From Prevotellaceae bacterium (GTDB lineage: Bacteria > Bacteroidota > Bacteroidia > Bacteroidales > UBA932), in the NCBI GenBank assembly GCA_031273285.1, contig JAISSE010000092.1:1-7205 (forward strand): 7,205 bases of DNA, given 5' to 3'. How positions within the stretch are numbered: the stretch's first letter is position 1; each line of letters opens with the position of its first letter. Below, one piece after another: positions 1 through 5,614 of the stretch. The notes below the pieces were generated by a model. That model ran no database searches and had not been told where the DNA came from. It was given only the letters and a program-made list of their open reading frames with translations. Position numbers and translations under genes: made by a program.

Positions 1-20
1 CCGCAACCTCCGTCCGATTG

Positions 21-1802
21 TCAATTCAGGAACGCAAGTATCTGATTTTTCTCGACCTTGCTTCCCTGTGCCGTTTCTATCTGAACTATTTTACCGTCGG
101 ATAAAGCCCTAATCGGTTCCAGTCCGTAATACGCTTCGATAAAGCATATTGTGTCTCCTTTCTTAAATTCGGTACCTACTGCGGGAGCTGTCGATTTGTC
201 TTCGACGTCATATTGCCATATCACTGTTCCCTTGCATGTTGCCTGCACGGGCTGAGCTTCGGGATATAATTCGCGAACTCTGCCGACGTCAAAATTAGGC
301 ACTTCCACCACCGGACGCGCGATCAGTTTCGGTGCGCCCGCCTTTTCTTTGGCAGCTTCCAGTTCCTGCAGAAATCTTTGTTTGGCGATACCCGATTTAT
401 AATCTCTGTACTGGCGGTCGTGCATTGCAAGTTCGAACAGTTCTTCGTCGTCGCGTCCCAAGTCCCAGTTATTCTCCTTCATTTCCTTTTTGTACTGTTC
501 CAGTGCGTCGGGATAAGGATCCTGCGGGTCTCCGGTATAAAATTCCAGACCTTTTTCCTCCACTATTTTCACTATTTCGGGAGCCAGTGTGCCGGGGAGT
601 TTGCCCATTTTTCCGGTTATCATGTTCAAACTGTCCTTGTCGATATTCGAGAAACGGGGTTCGCCTTTTGCCATCGAAAAAATATTCATCAGCGCAATGT
701 TTTTCACATACTGGCTGAACGGAGTTACCAGCGGCGGATATCCGAGTTTGGGCCATACATGCTCCACTTCCTGAAACAGTTGTACGACAAGATTACCCAG
801 AGATACTTCGGGTTTGTTATTTTGTCGCAGAGCCATGTTGATGGCGCCGTGCATTCCTTTCAGGTCGGACATCATAGACCCCATCATCCCTCCGGGCAGT
901 CCGCATCCTACAAGTAACGAGGTCATTATTTTGTTGGAAGGGTCGATAAAATATCCCAGAAAATCGTCGATAAACGACTGAGTGAGGCGGTTTGCTTCCA
1001 TATAGGCTTCCATATTGATGTCGGGTACCGAAAATCCCGCATCTCTAAGCATTGCCTGTATGGTTATTACGTCGGGATGAATCATTCCCCACGAAAGCGG
1101 CTCCATGGCGACGTCGATATAATCCACTCCTGCCTTTGCAACTTCGAGCATCGAAGCAACGGAGAAACCCGGTCCGCTGTGTCCGTGATACTGAACGATT
1201 ATGTGCGGATATTTGTCTTTTATTCCTTTCACAATCTGCCCGTTGCTGTATGGGCGACCTATTCCTGCCATATCTTTCAGGCAAATTTCTTCCGCTCCGG
1301 CTTCGATTAAAATCGATGCCATCTTTACATAATATTCTACCGTATGAACCGGTGAGTATGTGATACATAAGGCTGCCTGCGGTATCATTCCGCCTTCTTT
1401 TGCGTATGCGATTGAGGGGATGATATTTCGCACGTCGTTCAATCCGCAGAAAATTCGGGTAATATCAACACCCTGAGCTTTTTTCACCTTGTACATCAGT
1501 TTCCTGACATCGGCAGGAACCGGATACATTCTGATTCCGTTCAGTCCTCTGTCGAGCATATGTGTCTGAATGCCTGCCCTGTTGAACGGCTTGGTGAAAG
1601 TTCGCACCGACTTGTTCGGATTTTCGCCGTACAGCAGATTCACCTGCTCCGAAGCTCCGCCATTGGTTTCCACTCTTGCAAAGCAACCCATTTCCACAAT
1701 TACAGGGGCAATTTGTTCCAACTGGTCTGCGCGGGGGACATATTTCCCCGAAGATTGCCACATGTCCCGATACAAAAGACTGAATTTAATTTCTCGTCCC
1801 AT
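21..1802 (-). CDS. Carboxyltransferase, oxaloacetate decarboxylase alpha / pyruvate carboxylase subunit B family, with a biotinyl-like domain lacking the biotin lysine
   Basis: Enzymes of this family move a carboxyl group between biotin and pyruvate/oxaloacetate (or a related acid) in the cytoplasm. The 593-residue protein has a TIM-barrel carboxyltransferase domain (about 5-300), a conserved PYC/OADA domain (about 300-470, with GYPPLVTP near 354-361), a charged linker, and a biotinyl-like hammerhead (about 519-593). Visible active-site residues are D13 in YRDMWQS, FCGLNDVRN near 118-126, the lysine expected to be carboxylated in KDMAG (K176), and the metal ligands H206 and H208 in YHGH. Two positions are odd. 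The catalytic threonine expected in a G-T-S-Q-P-like segment aligns with M240, and the biotin motif AMKM reads AYYG, with Y559 where lysine belongs. I chose the ATG at 1802; an in-frame TTG four codons upstream is possible but less likely. It has its own promoter. The fold is secure; substrate and activity are not. Confidence 0.9.
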   Translation of the reverse strand: MGREIKFSLLYRDMWQSSGKYVPRADQLEQIAPVIVEMGCFARVETNGGASEQVNLLYGENPNKSVRTFTKPFNRAGIQTHMLDRGLNGIRMYPVPADVRKLMYKVKKAQGVDITRIFCGLNDVRNIIPSIAYAKEGGMIPQAALCITYSPVHTVEYYVKMASILIEAGAEEICLKDMAGIGRPYSNGQIVKGIKDKYPHIIVQYHGHSGPGFSVASMLEVAKAGVDYIDVAMEPLSWGMIHPDVITIQAMLRDAGFSVPDINMEAYMEANRLTQSFIDDFLGYFIDPSNKIMTSLLVGCGLPGGMMGSMMSDLKGMHGAINMALRQNNKPEVSLGNLVVQLFQEVEHVWPKLGYPPLVTPFSQYVKNIALMNIFSMAKGEPRFSNIDKDSLNMITGKMGKLPGTLAPEIVKIVEEKGLEFYTGDPQDPYPDALEQYKKEMKENNWDLGRDDEELFELAMHDRQYRDYKSGIAKQRFLQELEAAKEKAGAPKLIARPVVEVPNFDVGRVRELYPEAQPVQATCKGTVIWQYDVEDKSTAPAVGTEFKKGDTICFIEAYYGLEPIRALSDGKIVQIETAQGSKVEKNQILAFLN

Positions 1803-1882
1803 AAAATTAATCAATTATTTTTTAATACTTATTTAACTTAAAAACTATCTGTATATTATTAATATATATTCATTTTCGACCT

Positions 1883-1914
1883 GTTTTACGGTATCCGGAA
1901 ACACGCTGTAAAAC
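1883..1914 (-). other. Inverted repeat at the predicted 5' end of the carboxyltransferase transcript
   Basis: Perfect 7-bp arms GTTTTAC (1883-1889) and GTAAAAC (1908-1914) are separated by 18 bp. The repeat sits at or just after the predicted transcription start of the minus-strand gene and about 80 bp before its ATG. It could be a 5' stem-loop or an operator, but arms this short with a long loop may be chance. The rest of the leader down to 1803 is A/T-rich, and I see no other structure in it. Confidence 0.25.
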
Positions 1915-1919
1915 GATAG

Positions 1920-1952
1920 CAAAGTTAATCATTTTATTATAAACGCGACAAT
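1920..1952 (-). promoter_or_regulatory. Bacteroidota-type promoter for the carboxyltransferase gene
   Basis: Read on the minus strand, the -7 box is TAACTTTG (1927 down to 1920), a full match to TAnnTTTG. A -33 box ATTG (1952 down to 1949) lies 21 bp upstream. Transcription would begin near 1914, giving a leader of about 110 nt before the ATG at 1802. Confidence 0.65.
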
Positions 1953-1955
1953 AAA

Positions 1956-1986
1956 ATTGCAGAATCAAAAATAATGAGTAATTTTG
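1956..1986 (+). promoter_or_regulatory. Bacteroidota-type promoter for rpsU
   Basis: The -7 box TAATTTTG (1979-1986) fits TAnnTTTG exactly. A -33 box ATTG (1956-1959) lies 19 bp upstream. Transcription would start near 1990-1993, so the mRNA would begin almost at the Shine-Dalgarno sequence, with a leader of only about 25 nt. Its -33 box is 3 bp from that of the divergent promoter. Confidence 0.75.
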
Positions 1987-1991
1987 CGCCC

Positions 1992-2002
1992 GAAAGGAGG
2001 TG
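1992..2002 (+). promoter_or_regulatory. Extended Shine-Dalgarno sequence of rpsU
   Basis: GAAAGGAGGTG can pair over 11 consecutive bases with the usual CACCTCCTTTC at the 3' end of bacterial 16S rRNA. It is the only strong Shine-Dalgarno in the window; the other gene starts have A/T-rich leaders. The last G of GGAGG is 14 nt before the ATG at 2015, longer than the common 5-9 nt. An in-frame GTG at 2000 overlaps the motif itself and so is unlikely to be the start. Confidence 0.85.
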
Positions 2003-2014
2003 TTTTTAGAACGT

Positions 2015-2209
2015 ATGATTATAGTACCCATTAAAGAGGGCGAAAATATAGAAAGAGCGCTGAAAAAGTTTAAACGTAAATTCGAAAAAACAGGAATTTT
2101 GAGAGAACTCAGGTCGCGCAAGAATTTTACAAAACGGTCGGTGGTGCGCAGAGAAGAAATCAAAAGCGCGATTTATCGTCAAAAATTACAGTCGGAAGAT
2201 TTTTTGTAA
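2015..2209 (+). CDS. rpsU: Small-subunit ribosomal protein bS21
   Basis: This 64-residue basic protein is recognised as bS21 from its N-terminus MIIVPIKEGENIERALKKFK followed by RKFEKTGI, and from a highly basic second half (RSRKNFTKRSVVRREE). Length and N-terminus match Bacteroidota bS21. It binds the platform of the 30S subunit near the 3' end of 16S rRNA. In Flavobacterium, bS21 with bS18 and bS6 forms a pocket that sequesters the anti-Shine-Dalgarno, which explains why most genes in the phylum do without that signal. I chose the ATG at 2015 because it gives the family N-terminus; the in-frame GTG at 2000 would add five unconserved residues. The gene has its own promoter and terminator and so is probably monocistronic. 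Its strong Shine-Dalgarno suggests that translation rises when ribosomes lack bS21. Confidence 0.95.
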   Translation: MIIVPIKEGENIERALKKFKRKFEKTGILRELRSRKNFTKRSVVRREEIKSAIYRQKLQSEDFL

Positions 2210-2245
2210 AGGATATTATTATTAATTGAATTGAATTGAAGAAGG

Positions 2246-2273
2246 GCACGGGTGAATATCCGTGCTTTTTTTT
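2246..2273 (+). terminator. Rho-independent terminator of rpsU
   Basis: GCACGGGT (2246-2253) pairs with ATCCGTGC (2258-2265), including one G-U pair, around a 4-nt loop GAAT. A run of eight T follows (2266-2273). It begins 36 bp after the rpsU stop codon. Confidence 0.9.
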
Positions 2274-2283
2274 GGTCTCGTCG

Positions 2284-2408
2284 GCACGCAGATGACGCAG
2301 ATTCAGCGGATTTTCGCAGATTACTGTTTATTTGATAATATCGCGTTTATTTTAACCGGTTTTTTTATTTATCTGCGTAAATCCTTATAATCTGCGTCAT
2401 CTGCGTGC
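2284..2408. repeat. 125-bp intergenic inverted repeat built from CGCAGAT words
   Basis: The outer 20 bp (2284-2303 and 2389-2408) are perfect inverted repeats starting GCACGCAGATGACGCAG. The similarity continues inward to about 40 bp per arm (2284-2323 against 2369-2408), with about 34 of 40 positions matching, around an A/T-rich centre of about 45 bp. Within each arm the word CGCAGAT or a variant recurs every 10-20 bp (CGCAGATGA, CGCAGATT, CGGATTTT, CGCAGATT). There is no coding sequence. It looks like a dispersed non-autonomous palindromic element. I see no clear target-site duplication. Confidence 0.75.
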
Positions 2409-2565
2409 TTTGGAGGCATCCCCAAATGCACTTCTTCGTTTCGCGGAATAAAAATGCCTTCCCGGCTTTCCGCAAGCCTCTAATTCGGGAGTTTTGGGAG
2501 TTGTCATCCGGTATATCGAGCCGTTTTGTTATTTCCAAGATGCTAATTACAAGCGAAAAACAGAA
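2409..2565. other. Gene-free spacer between the inverted repeat and the lpxC promoter
   Basis: An open frame of 67 codons (2405-2608) crosses this stretch, but it starts inside the inverted repeat, runs through the lpxC promoter and gives a protein I do not recognise, so I do not call it a gene. The only structure I see is a short inverted repeat GCGGAA (2443-2448) / TTCCGC (2468-2473) with a 19-nt loop, which is weak. Confidence 0.4.
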
Positions 2566-2600
2566 TATTGTATTGTTATTCGGATTTTTTACTACATTTG
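2566..2600 (+). promoter_or_regulatory. Bacteroidota-type promoter for the lpxC-fabZ operon
   Basis: The -7 box TACATTTG (2593-2600) matches TAnnTTTG. The -33 box is less clear: TATTG occurs at 2566-2570 (22-bp spacer) and again at 2571-2575 (17-bp spacer), on either side of the usual distance. A start near 2605 would give an A/T-rich leader of about 35 nt with no Shine-Dalgarno. Confidence 0.65.
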
Positions 2601-2641
2601 CAGTCTGAAATTATAAATTAATTATTACATAACGTTAATTA

Positions 2642-4033
2642 ATGCAGAAACAACACACTTTAAAATCTGAAATCGGATTAAGAGGCAAGGGATTACATAC
2701 AGGTTTGGAAGTAGAAATAACGATTTGTCCGGCAGTTGAAAATCACGGGATAAAATTTCAGAGAACAGATCTTCCCGAACAGCCTGTAATAGATGCTGTT
2801 GCAGACAATGTAACGGCTACGTCGCGCGGGACGACACTCGAAAAAGACGGAGTAAAAGTAACTACGATAGAGCATCTTATGGCGTCGCTCTGGGCGTCGG
2901 GCGTTGATAACGCCCTGATTCAGGTCAATGCTCCCGAAGCGCCCATACTGGACGGAAGTGCAATGAAATATGTGGAAGCCATCGGCAGCGTGGGTTTGCA
3001 GGAACAGGACGCCGAGTGTTTTTACCATACAATCAAGGAGAAAACAGTTTTTCGCGACGAAAAAAGCGGCAAGGAAATAGTGATATATCCCGATGATAAA
3101 TTCAGTGTGGACGTAACTATCGACTTCAATTCCAGGGTGCTGAATACACAGTCGGCGCGACTGGAGTCTCTGGACGATTTCGACAGGGAAATTGCTCCGT
3201 GCCGAACTTTTGTTTTTTTACACGAGCTGGAAGCCTTGCTCGCCAATAATCTTATCAAAGGCGGAGATTTTGAAAATGCGATAGTTATCGTGGAAAACGC
3301 ATGCAGCAAAGACGAGCTGCAGCATTTGGCGGAATTGTTCAACAAGCCTACGGTGGAGCGTGTACCGGAAGGGTATCTTAACAATCTGAAATTAAGATTT
3401 ATCAACGAACCTGCCCGGCATAAGCTCCTGGATCTCATCGGCGATTTGTCGCTTATCGGTTTCAGGATAAACGGACGGGTTATTGCGTACAAGCCGGGAC
3501 ATCAGATAAATACCCATACCGCCAGGGAGTTGCGTAAAATCATCAAAAGAGAAAGTTTAAAGCCGTCAGCCCCGAAATACGACCCGAATGAACCTCCTCA
3601 ATACGATATAAAAGGCATTATGAACATTCTGCCGCATCGACCTCCGTTCCTGCTGGTCGACAGAATCATACAAAGAACCGACGATTGCGTTGTCGGGATA
3701 AAAAACGTAACGATGAACGAACCGTTTTTTGTCGGTCATTTCCCCGGAGAACCCGTGATGCCGGGAGTTCTTCAGGTTGAGGCTATGGCACAGGTCGGAG
3801 GAATACTGGCTTTGGGAAATGTGGAAAATCCGGAAACTTATTCGACATATTTTCTTAAAATAGACAGAGTTAAGTTTAAAAGAAAAGTCGTTCCCGGAGA
3901 TACTCTGATATTCAAGCTCACTCTGATTGAGCCTATCCGCAGGGGGATTGTCTCAATGTTCGGACAGGTTTTTGTCGGCGACCAGCTTGCCGCCGAGGGA
4001 GCATTAACGGCACAAATTGTAAAAAATAAATAA
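2642..4033 (+). CDS. lpxC-fabZ: Bifunctional UDP-3-O-acyl-GlcNAc deacetylase / 3-hydroxyacyl-ACP dehydratase
   Basis: This 463-residue cytoplasmic fusion joins two enzymes. LpxC (about 1-300) removes the acetyl group from UDP-3-O-hydroxyacyl-GlcNAc, the committed step of lipid A synthesis. FabZ (about 323-463) dehydrates 3-hydroxyacyl-ACP in fatty acid synthesis. LpxC motifs are IEHLMAS with E77 and zinc ligand H78, RHKLLDLIGDL with zinc ligands H260 and D264, and GHQIN with H287 in the place of the catalytic histidine. FabZ motifs are LPHRPPFLLVD (330-340) and the dehydratase site GHFPGEPVMPGVLQVEAMAQ with H366 and E380. A proline-rich linker (about 302-322) separates the domains. This fusion is typical of Bacteroidota and a few other groups, and no residue I know to be essential is missing. 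Both enzymes use or compete for 3-hydroxyacyl-ACP, so the fusion may balance lipid A against phospholipid. It is first in its operon, 17 bp before lpxA. The A/T-rich start has no Shine-Dalgarno. Confidence 0.97.
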   Translation: MQKQHTLKSEIGLRGKGLHTGLEVEITICPAVENHGIKFQRTDLPEQPVIDAVADNVTATSRGTTLEKDGVKVTTIEHLMASLWASGVDNALIQVNAPEAPILDGSAMKYVEAIGSVGLQEQDAECFYHTIKEKTVFRDEKSGKEIVIYPDDKFSVDVTIDFNSRVLNTQSARLESLDDFDREIAPCRTFVFLHELEALLANNLIKGGDFENAIVIVENACSKDELQHLAELFNKPTVERVPEGYLNNLKLRFINEPARHKLLDLIGDLSLIGFRINGRVIAYKPGHQINTHTARELRKIIKRESLKPSAPKYDPNEPPQYDIKGIMNILPHRPPFLLVDRIIQRTDDCVVGIKNVTMNEPFFVGHFPGEPVMPGVLQVEAMAQVGGILALGNVENPETYSTYFLKIDRVKFKRKVVPGDTLIFKLTLIEPIRRGIVSMFGQVFVGDQLAAEGALTAQIVKNK

Positions 4034-4050
4034 CTAAAAAATAGATTTTT

Positions 4051-4845
4051 ATGAATCATATTCATACTAATGCAAAATTAGGCAAAAACGTAAGCGTAGG
4101 ACCTTTTTCGTGTATTGCGGAGCATGTTGAAATAGGAGACGGAACAACGATAGAATCCAACGTAGTGATAATGGACTACGTAAAAATAGGAAGCAATTGC
4201 CATATTTTTCCCGGAGCGGTTATCGGGGCGATACCTCAGGATTTGAAATTCAAAGGCGAAACATCCTGGGTTGAAATCGGTGATAACTGTGCGATAAGAG
4301 AATGTGTAACAGTGAACAGGGGAACGGAAGCCAGCGGAAAGCTGAAAACAAAGATAGGCAACGACTGCCTGATAATGTCGTATTCGCATGTTGCACATGA
4401 CTGTATGATAGGGAATAACGTCGTGCTGGCTTCGTTTACCGGACTGGCGGGCGAAACCGAAATACACGATTATGCCATACTTGGCGGAAAAACAGGCACT
4501 CATCAGTTTTCGCGAATAGGAGCGCACGTGATGACAATGGGCGGCTCGCTTGTGGGAAAAGATATTCCGCCGTATATAATTGTAGGGCATCTGCCGTTGT
4601 CGTATGGCGGCGTAAACAGAATCGGTCTTAGAAGGAGAGGATTTCCGGCTCAGAAAATAGAAGAAATAAGTTCGATTTATAAGGTTATATATCAGGGAAA
4701 TCTGAATACGACCGATGCCTGCGGCAAGGTTGAAAGTGATTTCGTGCAAACGGAAGAAAGAGACCTCATACTGAATTTTATACGGTCGTCGAAAAGAGGA
4801 ATTGTGCGTAGGGTTGTCAGTTTGGACGAAATGGAATCTTTTTGA
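4051..4845 (+). CDS. lpxA: Acyl-ACP:UDP-N-acetylglucosamine O-acyltransferase
   Basis: LpxA transfers a 3-hydroxyacyl chain from ACP to the 3-OH of UDP-GlcNAc, the first step of lipid A synthesis, in the cytoplasm. The 264-residue length matches the family. The N-terminal two thirds are hexapeptide repeats of a left-handed beta helix (VEIGDG, VKIGSN, VEIGDN, TKIGND and others); a C-terminal helical region starts near 190. The catalytic histidine is H116 in SHVAHDC, with H113, H151 (in HQF) and H159 (in IGAH) at other known active-site positions. The LRRRGF stretch (193-198) matches the conserved region after the helix. A gapless alignment puts H180 opposite E. coli G173, the residue that sets acyl chain length, so chain length cannot be assumed to be 14. 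The gene lies 17 bp after lpxC-fabZ and 12 bp before rlmB. Confidence 0.96.
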   Translation: MNHIHTNAKLGKNVSVGPFSCIAEHVEIGDGTTIESNVVIMDYVKIGSNCHIFPGAVIGAIPQDLKFKGETSWVEIGDNCAIRECVTVNRGTEASGKLKTKIGNDCLIMSYSHVAHDCMIGNNVVLASFTGLAGETEIHDYAILGGKTGTHQFSRIGAHVMTMGGSLVGKDIPPYIIVGHLPLSYGGVNRIGLRRRGFPAQKIEEISSIYKVIYQGNLNTTDACGKVESDFVQTEERDLILNFIRSSKRGIVRRVVSLDEMESF

Positions 4846-4857
4846 GATAAAATATTG

Positions 4858-5598
4858 ATGGAAGGCAATAAAATATTCGGTATCCGACCTGTTTTGGAGG
4901 CGTTTAAAGCAGAGAAAACTTTCACGAAAATTATGGTTCGCGAGGGAACAGCCTCCGAATTGCTTTTCAGGATAATCGATTTGGCAGAGAAACAAAATAT
5001 TACGCTCAACAGAGTACCCGTCGAACGATTGGACCGTTTAGCCAAAGGGAGCAATCATCAGGGCGTAGTCGCGTTTTTGTCGGCTGCGGAATACTCCGAT
5101 CTGGAAGGTGTTTTGGAGAATATCAAACAGTCGCCAAAGCCGCCGTTTTTGCTTCTGCTGGATAAAATCACCGATGTCAGGAACTTCGGAGCGATAGCCC
5201 GTACAGCCGAATGTGCCGGAATAGACGCTATTGTCGTACCGGCGAAAGGCGCTGCACCGCTGAATGTTGATGCAATGAAGACGTCGGCAGGAGCATTGAA
5301 TTACATACCCGTCTGTCGTGTCCCGAATCTGCGAACGGCAATATATTTGATTAAAAGCTATGATATTAAAGTAATCGCGGCAACCGAAAGATCCGAGAAG
5401 AACTATTTTGCCGCGGATTTATCCGGCGCGGTCGCTGTTATTCTCGGTTCGGAAGAATCCGGCATATCCGGAAACAATCTGGAACTTGCTGATGAAACGG
5501 TTAAGATTCCGCTTTACGGAAATATCGACTCGCTCAATGTTTCCGCCGCCGCCGCGGTGATTGCGTTCGAATGTGTGAGGCAAAGGTACGGACTGTGA
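4858..5598 (+). CDS. rlmB: 23S rRNA (guanosine-2'-O-)-methyltransferase, RlmB/TrmH (SpoU) family
   Basis: This 246-residue SPOUT-class methyltransferase uses S-adenosylmethionine to methylate a ribose 2'-OH. RlmB itself modifies G2251 in the P-loop of 23S rRNA. The N-terminal substrate-binding domain (about 4-77) has the family's GIRPVLEAF and NHQGVVAF. The catalytic domain shows motif 1 DVRNFGAIARTAECAG with N109 and catalytic R115, motif 2 ILGSEESGIS (195-204), and motif 3 IPLYGNIDSLNVSAAAA (217-233), which form the knot that binds the cofactor. I chose the ATG at 4858; a TTG directly before it would add only one residue. The start is 12 bp after the lpxA stop, with no Shine-Dalgarno. RlmB rather than another SpoU enzyme is likely from length and the N-terminal domain, but the exact target base is inferred. 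Confidence 0.88.
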   Translation: MEGNKIFGIRPVLEAFKAEKTFTKIMVREGTASELLFRIIDLAEKQNITLNRVPVERLDRLAKGSNHQGVVAFLSAAEYSDLEGVLENIKQSPKPPFLLLLDKITDVRNFGAIARTAECAGIDAIVVPAKGAAPLNVDAMKTSAGALNYIPVCRVPNLRTAIYLIKSYDIKVIAATERSEKNYFAADLSGAVAVILGSEESGISGNNLELADETVKIPLYGNIDSLNVSAAAAVIAFECVRQRYGL

Positions 5599-5614
5599 TT
5601 TGTGTGCAACTGTA

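Noticed and set aside
2000..2014. GTG at 2000 as the start of rpsU
   Set aside because: The codon is part of the Shine-Dalgarno sequence, and the five added residues are not part of the bS21 family N-terminus.
1870..2163. Open frame of 97 codons on the minus strand across rpsU
   Set aside because: It is antisense to rpsU and runs through both divergent promoters, so it cannot be a real gene alongside them.
2443..2473. Short inverted repeat GCGGAA/TTCCGC as a possible riboswitch or attenuator for lpxC
   Set aside because: It lies about 120 bp upstream of the lpxC -7 box and so would not be in the transcript. Six-base arms with a 19-nt loop are easily found by chance.
2405..2608. Open frame of 67 codons between rpsU and lpxC
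   Set aside because: It starts inside the inverted repeat, overlaps the lpxC promoter, has no ribosome-binding context and its product is unfamiliar.
4078..4995. Open frame of 305 codons on the minus strand across lpxA and the start of rlmB
   Set aside because: It lies antisense to two clearly conserved genes, its product is rich in unlikely residues (many Y, H, F, R) and shows no recognisable family. It is a by-product of lpxA codon use.
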